64,000 bases of DNA from Bacillus carboniphilus (GTDB lineage Bacteria > Bacillota > Bacilli > Bacillales > JAIVKR01). The notes under the pieces are model-generated. The model did not search any database and was not told where the DNA came from. It saw nothing but the letters and a program-made list of their open reading frames with translations. Each line of letters starts with the position of its first letter. Position 1 is the first letter of the stretch. Below, piece by piece: positions 1 through 6,732 of this stretch. The translations under genes were made by a program, and so were the position numbers. The DNA lies in contig NZ_CP129013.1 of assembly GCF_020524035.2 (NCBI RefSeq), forward strand, positions 2,159,822 through 2,223,821. Direction: 5' to 3'.

Positions 1-77
1 GTCCATATGAAATTTTTGCACATTTTTTGGCATGTGATTGTCCTTTATTATTGGATTCGGACTTTTTACCACCTAAC

Positions 78-326
78 TTATCCTTTATAAAGGACCTTTT
101 CTAAACAATAAATAATATTTTGAATATTATGGTTCTTTTTGATAATTACATTAAATATGTCATCAATGACTTCAGGACTTACTTTTTCTCCCCATCTATC
201 CATAACCATTTCAAGGGAGGCTTTTCCTTCAATAATAGTATTAAATATCGAAGTTTTTAAGGTTCGATCTGCAGGTTGGAACATATCAATGCAAAGGACT
301 AGGAGGTAATCTACCGTTTTCTTCAT
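78..326 (-). pseudogene. Remnant of the 256-aa yfjC-like gene, copy 1
   Basis: An 82-codon open frame that looks like an internally deleted paralogue of the intact 256-aa gene at 3662-4432. The segment ADRTLKTSIFN resembles ADRTIKASKFH in the intact protein, and RWGEKVSPEVIDDIF resembles RWLYKINDEIIEDLY near its C-terminal third. The middle and the C-terminal GKNRVW region are missing. There is no clear ribosome binding site before the ATG. A closely matching but more decayed copy lies at 2820-2999, and the flanking DNA (about 327-430 versus 3000-3110) is also duplicated, so this is one unit of a tandem repeat. Probably not functional. Confidence 0.55.
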
Positions 327-389
327 CTATTACTTAATAACAATTCTAATAGAGTAAGTAACACAGGAAAAAGACGTTACATTAGATAT

Positions 390-417
390 CAGCGGAAAAA
401 ATTTAATTTTCCCGCTG
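390..417 (-). terminator. Hairpin after the first two-TM gene
   Basis: Inverted repeat CAGCGG / CCGCTG with an A/T-only loop lies just beyond the stop of the 431-988 gene. No U-tract follows, so termination efficiency is uncertain. The same hairpin recurs after the paralogue at 3108-3665 (positions 3061-3091), which supports its being part of the duplicated unit. Confidence 0.4.
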
Positions 418-430
418 GTCACAATATCAA

Positions 431-988
431 TTAATTTATTTTATGCTCTTCCCTTTTATATTTTGCATCCTCTAATAAACGTTCTAAATCTATCTTTCTA
501 TCCCACACTTGTTTTGCCTCTTCATTCATATAAGGATAAACATAATGATCAATCACTATTTGACAATCATTATGGGGAATAATATTATATGTCGGTATTT
601 TCACTTTTCTTCCTCTATTTTGTTCAACTACAATATAATCCATCCAATTAATATTACTATACATAAAACCAATGTTCGAAATATTGAAAAAGGGGATAAT
701 TCTCCTCTTATAAATAATACATTCACCTGGTTCAATCATGAAAAGTGTTTTACCAGGAATTAAACCTGGTAGATATCTCAAGGTGACATATAAAATGATT
801 GGAAGTATTGAAATCCCCCCTGAAAGGTAGTATAAAGAACGAATAGTTTCAAATTTTAGTGATTCCACTATAACCCATATATCACCAAACAGTAATGCAC
901 ACAATGCAAAAGTATTAAATAATAGGGCAATTTTCGACCCTTTTATATGCAATAGGTTGTTTTTAACATCTACTATTTTATTATTCAT
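431..988 (-). CDS. Two-TM PH-like membrane protein, copy 1 (YfjD/DUF5381-like)
   Basis: A 185-aa protein with two hydrophobic segments near residues 22-42 and 53-73, followed by a ~110-residue soluble domain of alternating beta strands. The family signature is LPGLIPGK just after the second membrane segment, then IIYKRR, a KVKIPTYNII stretch and YPYMNEEAKQVWDRKIDL near the C-terminus. The layout resembles a bacterial PH-like membrane domain. From memory it matches the two-TM proteins of the B. subtilis yfj cluster. Three related copies follow at 1109, 2065 and 3108; this one is the most divergent. The start has a good GAGGAG site six bases upstream. Position next to WXG100-type genes suggests immunity or accessory function; that is inference. 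Confidence 0.75.
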   Translation of the reverse strand: MNNKIVDVKNNLLHIKGSKIALLFNTFALCALLFGDIWVIVESLKFETIRSLYYLSGGISILPIILYVTLRYLPGLIPGKTLFMIEPGECIIYKRRIIPFFNISNIGFMYSNINWMDYIVVEQNRGRKVKIPTYNIIPHNDCQIVIDHYVYPYMNEEAKQVWDRKIDLERLLEDAKYKREEHKIN

Positions 989-1108
989 TCTTCACTCCTC
1001 TGTTTATATACCCTTTCATTAAATAGATTAATATAAGGATAAAAATAAATAACTAGCAAGAAAACTAGACGATTATACTACTATTGACCCCCTTAAACTT
1101 TCATATGA

Positions 1109-1667
1109 TTACAAAGTAAAAGGTTCTCCGCGTTTATATCGTGATATCTCATAGACTTGATCTAAATCTATTTTCCGATCCCATACTTGCTTTGCTTGAT
1201 CAGTCATGTATGGATATACGTGACGATCTATTATAATAAAAATAATTGTATCTCCTATTAAATTGTATGTAGGTATCCTTACTTTGTTCCCCTCGAATGT
1301 TTCGATGATAATATAATTTATGAGATTAAATCCATTCCTTTTTATATCTACATTACGAATGTTATTCAAATTCACAGTCTTTTTTTTATAGATAATCATT
1401 TCTTCTGGTTTAATTGAAAACAATTTTTTTCCTGGAATTATTCCCGGTAAAAACCATAAAGTTTGGTAAATAGAATAGGGTAAAAAAACAATCCCTGATC
1501 CTAACCAAACTAACGAATACTTTGAATCAAATTCTAGACCTCCCCCTTATCAAGAAAACACTCGACCCCCAAATGAATATTAGAAACAAAATAATACTAA
1601 ATAAACCAAATTTTGAAGGTGTAATATGAATTAGATTTTTCTTTGTGTCCCTTTTTTCGATCGCCAT
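1109..1667 (-). pseudogene. Two-TM PH-like membrane protein, copy 2, frameshifted
   Basis: The first 38 or so codons (from ATG at 1667) and the rest from codon ~42 are in different frames. The break coincides with a G5 run (C5 on the plus strand at 1542-1546). Removing one G restores a continuous protein of about 185 aa that closely matches copy 3 at 2065-2625: the N-terminus MAIEKRDTKKNLIHI and the C-terminus KRGEPFTL are the same. The ATG overlaps the stop of the preceding reading frame as TAATG, as in copy 3. It is a recent duplicate, and the lesion may be a sequencing error or slipped-strand variation. Confidence 0.7.
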
Positions 1668-1852
1668 TAAACAGAAATCCTCCCTTCGATCATTTTAGTT
1701 AATGCTGATTCATTCATTTCTTGAATTATAAGATCTAATTGATGATCTCTCGTAATTTGCCATACTCGATTTTTTCCTGGAAGGATAAACTGTAGATCAG
1801 AAAACTCCGGTTGATTGTGTTGATCATATGATAAATCTAAAATGCTATCCAT
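1667..1852 (-). pseudogene. C-terminal remnant of the yfjC-like gene, copy 2
   Basis: A 61-codon frame equal to the last quarter of the intact 256-aa protein (MDS.LDLSYDQ..., then PGKNRVW). Upstream in the same frame there is homology to the IEDLYKRKGK segment, but the Lys codon before RKGK is TAA here. The only start left is the internal Met, which has an AAAGGAAAG stretch in front, so a short peptide could be translated. It is joined to the downstream membrane gene by TAATG overlap, so its main present role may be translational coupling. The segment upstream (1853-2000) shows only weak similarity to the intact gene. Confidence 0.6.
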
Positions 1853-2005
1853 CTTTCCTTTTCTTTAATATAAATCCTCTATTATTTCCTCTTTTACCTT
1901 GCTCCTCAATCATAACCATTCCCAATTTTTTGTGATCTACCCTTTCATCTACTACTTCATCCATCAACTATAAGTAGCACATGAAAAGACAATCATTGAA
2001 TAGAA

Positions 2006-2049
2006 GAATCACTAGTAATAATACTAAAATAAATAACTACTAGTGATTC
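2006..2049 (-). terminator. 12-bp inverted repeat after copy 3
   Basis: GAATCACTAGTA and TACTAGTGATTC form a perfect 12-bp stem with an A/T-rich loop just past the stop of the 2065-2625 gene. There is no long U-run on either side. It may act as a weak terminator or mRNA 3' stabiliser separating two duplicated units. Confidence 0.5.
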
Positions 2050-2064
2050 CTTCTAATTTCTATT

Positions 2065-2625
2065 TTATTTCAAAGTAAAAGGTTCTCCGCGTTTATATTT
2101 CCAGTCCTCCAATAACATATCTAAATTAATTTTCCGATCCCATACTTGTTTAGCCTGATCTGTCATATAAGGATACACATGACGATCAAAAATAATTAAA
2201 TAATGATCATCGTCAATGACATTATACGTTGGAATCCTTACTTTTCTTCCTTCAAATGGCTCAATAACAATATAATTAATAAGGTTGAATGTGTTCCTTT
2301 TTAAATCAACATTACGAACGTTATTTAACATTACTGTCTTTTTTTTATAGATAATCATTTCTTCTGGTTTAATTGAAAACAATATTTTCCCTGGAATTAA
2401 TCCGGGTAAAAACCATAAAGTTTGGTGAATATAATAAAGGAGAAAAACAAATCCTGCCACTAACCACACTAATGAATACTTTGATTCAAATTTTAATCCA
2501 ACCTTAATCATGTAAGAACATCCTATAAGAAAGAACAGCAAACTGAAAATAATACTAAATAAACCAAATTTCGAAGGTGTAATATGAATTAGGTTTTTCT
2601 TTGTGTCCCTTTTTTCGATCGCCAT
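2065..2625 (-). CDS. Two-TM PH-like membrane protein, copy 3 (YfjD/DUF5381-like)
   Basis: A 186-aa intact member of the tandem family. Two membrane segments lie near residues 22-42 and 52-72, then LPGLIPGK, FSIKPEEMIIYKKK, a KVRIPTYNVI strand and the conserved tail YPYMTDQAKQVWDRKINL. It is nearly identical to frameshifted copy 2 over both ends, so the two arose by a recent duplication. The start ATG overlaps the stop of the upstream remnant (TAATG), which implies coupled translation. Cytoplasmic membrane location is expected. No enzymatic motif is seen. A role as immunity protein for the neighbouring LXG-like protein is inference from context. Confidence 0.78.
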   Translation of the reverse strand: MAIEKRDTKKNLIHITPSKFGLFSIIFSLLFFLIGCSYMIKVGLKFESKYSLVWLVAGFVFLLYYIHQTLWFLPGLIPGKILFSIKPEEMIIYKKKTVMLNNVRNVDLKRNTFNLINYIVIEPFEGRKVRIPTYNVIDDDHYLIIFDRHVYPYMTDQAKQVWDRKINLDMLLEDWKYKRGEPFTLK

Positions 2626-2999
2626 TATACAGAAACCCTCCGCTCAATCATCTTAGTTAATGTTACTTCATTCATTTCTTGAATTATAAGGTCATGTTGG
2701 TTGTCTCTCGTAATTTGCCATACTCGATTTTTTCCGGGAAGTATAAACTGTAGATCAGAAAATTCCGGTTGATTGTGTTGATCATATAATAAATCTAAAA
2801 TGCTATCCATCTTTCCTTTTCTTTTAAATAAATCAGCAATGACTTCAGGACTTACTCTTTCTCCCCATCTATCGATAACTAATTCAAGTGAGGCTTTTCA
2901 CTCACTATTAGTATTAAATATCGAAGTTTTTAGGGTTCAATCTGCAAGTTGGAAAATAACAATGCAAAGGACTAGGAGGTAATCTACCGTTTTCTTCAT
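2625..2999 (-). pseudogene. Decayed yfjC-like gene, copy 3
   Basis: One reading frame runs from ATG at 2999 to the stop at 2625 (125 codons) but contains two in-frame TGA codons. The N-terminal part reads MKKTVDYLLVLC, identical to remnant 1 at 78-326. The central part keeps DRWGERVSPEV, and the end is the MDSILDLLYDQ...PGKNRVW region of the intact 256-aa gene. The two stops arise from point changes, not indels, so this is genuine decay and not a homopolymer artefact. The last 61 codons remain open and end in TAATG overlap with the next gene. Confidence 0.65.
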
Positions 3000-3060
3000 C
3001 TATTACTTAATAACAATTCTAAAAGAGTAAGTAACACATGAAAAAGACGCTATATTAGAT

Positions 3061-3091
3061 ACCAGCGGAAATAATTAATATTACCGCTGGT
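3061..3091 (-). terminator. Hairpin after the fourth membrane gene copy
   Basis: Perfect ACCAGCGG / CCGCTGGT inverted repeat with an A/T loop directly downstream of the 3108-3665 stop. It is the paralogue of the hairpin at 390-417. No U-tract. Confidence 0.45.
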
Positions 3092-3107
3092 CAAAACATC
3101 GATCAAA

Positions 3108-3665
3108 TTAATTTATCTTCTGTTCTTCACGAGTGTATCTTGCAACTTTTAACATATAGTCTAGATCTACTTTTCGATCCCATACTTGTTTAGACTGATC
3201 AGTCATATACGGATAGACATATTGGTCAATAATTAGCAAATAAACAATGTCGGGTAAAATATTATAGGTTGGTATTCTTATTCTCTTTCCTTCAAACGTT
3301 TCAATAATTATATAATTAATTAAATTAAAATTATTTCTAATTAAATCAACGTTACGAATAGTATTCATCAATACTTTTTTATTTTTATAAATGATCATTT
3401 CTTCTGGTTTAATTGAAAACAAAACTCTGCCTGGAATAAGACCTGGTAAACACCATAATGTTAAATAAAGAAAGAAAGGGAAGAGTATTACTCCACCTGT
3501 AACCCATAATAAAGACAAGTTCGATTCAAATTTTAAACCATGTCTAATGACTAATAACATTCCTATTGAAAAACCAACTGTAAATAAAAAAACATTAACA
3601 TAATAAAATTTCGATCCTTTAATATGAACTAGATTATTCTTTTTATCTTCTTTTTTGTTAATCAT
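3108..3665 (-). CDS. Two-TM PH-like membrane protein, copy 4 (YfjD/DUF5381-like)
   Basis: A 185-aa protein of the same family as the three downstream copies: two hydrophobic helices near residues 22-42 and 52-72, LPGLIPGR, FSIKPEEMIIYKNK, RIRIPTYNIL and YPYMTDQSKQVWDRKVDL. The start overlaps the stop of the intact 256-aa gene by four bases (ATGA), so the two are co-translated. This pair, an intact 256-aa gene plus a membrane gene, looks like the ancestral module. The three downstream units carry only remnants of the larger gene, with the membrane gene kept. Selective retention suggests that the membrane protein is the useful part. Confidence 0.78.
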   Translation of the reverse strand: MINKKEDKKNNLVHIKGSKFYYVNVFLFTVGFSIGMLLVIRHGLKFESNLSLLWVTGGVILFPFFLYLTLWCLPGLIPGRVLFSIKPEEMIIYKNKKVLMNTIRNVDLIRNNFNLINYIIIETFEGKRIRIPTYNILPDIVYLLIIDQYVYPYMTDQSKQVWDRKVDLDYMLKVARYTREEQKIN

Positions 3666-4432
3666 ACTTCACACCTCTGTTTGAGTATCTTGTTGATAGT
3701 GAATTGGTTTACTTCTTGGAATTCTAGATCAAGTGATTGGTTCCTAGATACAATCCACACTCGATTTTTTCCTGGTATGATATATTGAATATCTATTAAT
3801 TCTGGCTTTTTATTTTGGTCATATGATAAATCTAGTACACTGTCCATCTTCCCTTTTCTTTTATATAAATCCTCTATTATTTCATCATTTATTTTGTATA
3901 ACCATCTATTTTTTATAGAATCAATAGGCATTGATTGTTCGCTAACCTCTTTTAATAAACTATCAAATTCTTCATTCATTAATGTACAAATTACTTCACT
4001 ATCATCTTTTAAGTGCTTAAAACCAAAAAACTGTTGAATGGTAGTAAAAACATCCATTTCTTCTTGAATAACATGAACTTGATGATTATATTTAATATTA
4101 TGTAAATAGATCGATTGATTTTTATAGTGGAACGACAAGCTTTCTTCCCCATTTAAATCAGAGTGAAATTTCGAAGCTTTTATCGTACGGTCAGCATCAT
4201 GTAACATTTGAATAGAGAATTTGTATTTCTCTTTCAGTTTATACTGTCCTTTCACTTCTTCGACCATCTCTTTAGCTAAAAGAGATCTTGATGCACACTC
4301 TAGCATCATCACTAACTGGTCATCTTTTATATCAGGAAAATATAAATCCTTTATGGCAATCCCTTGTTCAAAATGACCTTCGCTATAAAATAAAAACAGC
4401 AATTCTTCTATACTTACTTGTATTTTATCCAT
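3662..4432 (-). CDS. YfjC-like protein of a WXG100-linked locus, intact copy
   Basis: A 256-aa soluble protein with no signal peptide and no membrane helix. The start at 4432 (MDKIQVSIEEL) is preceded by a strong AAGGGGGG site; frames extending further upstream have no such site. The C-terminal ~65 residues (LDLSYDQ..., PGKNRVW, LEFQEVNQ) recur in remnants at 1667 and 2625. The length, mixed alpha/beta look and position behind an LXG-like gene recall EspG- or EsaE-like chaperones or accessory proteins of type VII systems, but no diagnostic motif is visible. The family is not firmly recognised; the yfjC comparison is from memory of the B. subtilis cluster. Confidence 0.65.
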   Translation of the reverse strand: MDKIQVSIEELLFLFYSEGHFEQGIAIKDLYFPDIKDDQLVMMLECASRSLLAKEMVEEVKGQYKLKEKYKFSIQMLHDADRTIKASKFHSDLNGEESLSFHYKNQSIYLHNIKYNHQVHVIQEEMDVFTTIQQFFGFKHLKDDSEVICTLMNEEFDSLLKEVSEQSMPIDSIKNRWLYKINDEIIEDLYKRKGKMDSVLDLSYDQNKKPELIDIQYIIPGKNRVWIVSRNQSLDLEFQEVNQFTINKILKQRCEV

Positions 4433-4442
4433 AAGTCCCCCC

Positions 4443-5697
4443 TTAACTAAATGACAAAGTTTTTTCAAAGAAACCTTTTGCATCTTCAACAAGTGATTCA
4501 GCGGTATCCTTAGCCTTTGATAACCCTTCACCGATATCATTCATTGTCCCAACAGGATCATTAATTGCTTGGTTAATGTGATCCTTAGCAAAATTAACCC
4601 CTTTTCCAACTGCAGTAAAGGTTGTTCTTGCTCCTTCTGTCACACTATGAATAGAATCTTCGAAGTGAATTGCAACATCTTCTGCAAACCCTGCAGTCAA
4701 CTTTGCTGCATGTTCCCCTATTATTCCCCCTACAAATGAACCAGCAGTTGCACCTGCTACTGTTCCAATTGGTCCAAATACACTCCCTGCTGCCCCCCCA
4801 ATTACAGCACCAGTAACAGCTGCACCAGAAACAACTACAGTTTTATTGACTGCGCTTGCCAACAGCTTTAGCGTTTTCACGTTTTAATACATCGATATTA
4901 TCACCGTACTTTGCATAATTATCTGCAATACTCAAAGTCATTCCAAATGTTTCGGATGCACCCGTTAATAAAACCGTACTAACCGCATTAGCTTTGCCAA
5001 ACTTTGTCCCATTCTTTAGAAATTCTTTCACTTGACTAGAACTAACAGATTTTAAAAGAATGTTATCTCTTAATAAATTTGTACTATTTGTAAAGTTCAC
5101 CAACTCATCTGGTAAGTAAGTAGAGAACCTTTTATGAACTAAATCAGAAAAAGGAGCATCTCTAAATTCCTTTTTTAATAAGTATTTCGAATCTAATAAC
5201 CATTGAAAAATTCGGCGTTTATCTGAACCATCAACAACCTCAGCTAGATCTTTCAAAACTTTTGCATGTTTAAATGAATACGTACCATCAGCTGCTTTTG
5301 AAAAGGAGGATAACTTCGTCAAATAATAAAGTGATTGTTTTCCAGCTAATGCCCCCAATGCTGTTAATGTCCCATATTGATCATGTAGCTTCAATAGCTT
5401 ACTGAGTTTGTCGTCTTCTTCTTCCATTTTACTAGCCGTCCTTCGAAGGGCGTCATCCATATCATCAAGTATTTCAAGGAGGCTGTTTGCCGTACCCCCT
5501 GGATGACCAACTCCATAAAAACAACGTCTGTATTCATAAGGAACAGAATTTTTCAAGCCTTCTAATTGATCTTTAAGATCATTACTATCATTTTCAATGT
5601 TTGTTATTACTGTAACTAGTCGATTCGCTAAGTCCTCTAGTTCTTGAGGGTTAACTGAAATGGTCCCTCCTGAATAACCTGACGCCATAACATGCAT
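4443..5697 (-). CDS. LXG/WXG100-like protein with glycine zipper, frameshifted
   Basis: Two overlapping frames together give one protein of about 417 aa. The first 284 codons (5697-4843) carry a WXG100/LXG-type helical N-terminus (ISVNPQELEDLANRL, then a long amphipathic region) and end soon after DNIDVLKRENAKAV. The second frame (4880-4443) continues with SAVNKTVVVSGAA, a Gly/Ala-rich hydrophobic stretch of ~45 residues (GAVIGGAAG, GTVAGATAG, GGIIGEH) and an amphipathic tail. The second frame has only a GTG with no ribosome site, so a frame break near 4860 is likelier than two genes. Glycine zippers occur in membrane-acting type VII toxins such as TelE. A secreted effector or toxin is plausible, not shown. 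Confidence 0.65.
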
Positions 5698-5758
5698 ATA
5701 ATATACCCCTCTCCCTTTCTAAAGATCTTCACCTAATCTATTAAACGAAAACGTTCGT

Positions 5759-5999
5759 TTATATGATTACTTCAAACAATTTATAGACAAGCGTACCTAA
5801 AGATACTCCCACAATTAAGATAGAGAAGCATCCATCCCAGCAGCATGCTTCTGCACAACTTTCCTCTAAACACCCTCTTACACAGCCCGTTTCTTCCTTG
5901 TTTTTCATATTTTTTGTTGTGCTCATATTGTCCTAAATGTTGCTCATTATTTTGTTGATTGGCAGAATCATAGCTGTTATCTTCCATTTCAATCTCCAT
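5759..5999 (-). CDS. Small Cys-rich single-TM protein, frameshifted
   Basis: The polar N-terminus (MEIEMEDNSYDSANQQ, Gln/Asn-rich) is read in one frame from 5999, and in another frame the sequence continues as CVRGCLEESCAEACC, a hydrophobic segment SILIVGVSLGTLVY and a stop at 5759-5761. Deleting one base from the A6 run (T6 at 5910-5915) fuses them into a ~79-aa protein with a Cys-rich patch before one TM helix. The uninterrupted first frame would instead end at 5781 as a 72-aa product lacking a normal membrane segment. The gene lies between the WXG100 and LXG-like genes and is probably in the same operon. Function unknown. Confidence 0.5.
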
Positions 6000-6141
6000 T
6001 TCTCTAATTCATAGATTCATTTGGAATCCAATTTTATTATGTAGACTGTACATTTTTTCTTCTTATTTAAACTATGCTAACCCCCAATTACCTGCTTCCA
6101 ACTGCTTTCTTCTCTCAATTTCTCTTGTTACTTCATCTACT

Positions 6142-6381
6142 TCATATGCAGCCACGCTTTAATTCGTTATGAATCTCATATAAATTATCAGAATGGTCTT
6201 GAAATAATGATTCTGCCTCTTCTAATAATGCATCGAATTTCTGACGGCTTTCACCTGTCCAAGATGATACATCCATAGTAATCTGTTGTTTGAGCTGCTG
6301 TTCAATTTCTTTTACATAATCCGATGATTCACTAAATTTTTCAGCTAATCTTCTGATACCATTGGAATCCACACTAATCAC
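6142..6381 (-). CDS. WXG100 family protein
   Basis: A 79-aa helical-hairpin protein with the central turn SSWTGES (W-x-G) near residue 40, flanked by two amphipathic helices. This is the hallmark of ESAT-6/YukE-type WXG100 proteins, which are secreted as dimers by type VII systems or act as targeting partners of LXG proteins. The C-terminus lacks an obvious YxxxD/E export signal. The start is GTG at 6381; a second GTG three codons later has a better-spaced GAGGTG site and could be the true start. It is the first gene of the accessory operon running to about position 78. No FtsK-like secretion ATPase gene lies in this window. Confidence 0.8.
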   Translation of the reverse strand: MISVDSNGIRRLAEKFSESSDYVKEIEQQLKQQITMDVSSWTGESRQKFDALLEEAESLFQDHSDNLYEIHNELKRGCI

Positions 6382-6732
6382 CTCATCTATACTTTTTAAT
6401 ACTATTTACATTCCACTTTATAAATGAACTCGTTTTAGAATTGTCATAAATCTACATAGCACTATATTATTTATGATCTTTTCTCTACCTCTATCGATAG
6501 GGGTACTTATTAGAAAATAAGGCAATGATAACACTCATATCTTTCAGTGTAACGAATTCGGAAAAAAATGTAAATAAGATAATAGACCTAGTATTTCCCT
6601 TAAAATGACCCAATATAATCCAAAAGTCCTTTTAAACAATAAGTACGTTGGAATCATTAAATTATCGTCCCACAAAAAAAAGCATCAGCTCGTTATGAAC
6701 TGATACTTCTAGTAATTTAGTTACCTTTTAAA
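6382..6732. other. Intergenic region between WXG100 operon and secreted protein
   Basis: About 350 A/T-rich bases without a credible gene. It holds the terminator of the 6733-8139 gene (6673-6707) at one end and presumably the promoter of the WXG100 operon at the other. A loose ATGACA / TTATAA pair is visible upstream of 6381, but it is too weak to call. Confidence 0.5.
6673..6707 (-). terminator. Terminator of the Vps62/fascin-like gene
   Basis: The stem AGTATCAG / CTGATGCT (one G-U pair) with a 12-base loop is followed on the minus strand by seven U, just past the stop at 6733. Typical Rho-independent terminator. Confidence 0.7.

Noticed and set aside
509-763. Plus-strand 84-codon frame opposite the first membrane gene
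   Set aside because: Antisense to a well-supported family member, no ribosome site, no recognisable protein.
4443-4880. Separate glycine-zipper gene
   Set aside because: It has only a GTG start with no ribosome site inside the preceding frame; continuity with the LXG-like protein is the simpler reading, though not proven.
1-6400. A complete type VII secretion machine
   Set aside because: No FtsK/SpoIIIE-like ATPase (EssC/YukB), EsaA, EssA, EssB or YukD-like gene is present; only substrates and accessory-like proteins are seen.
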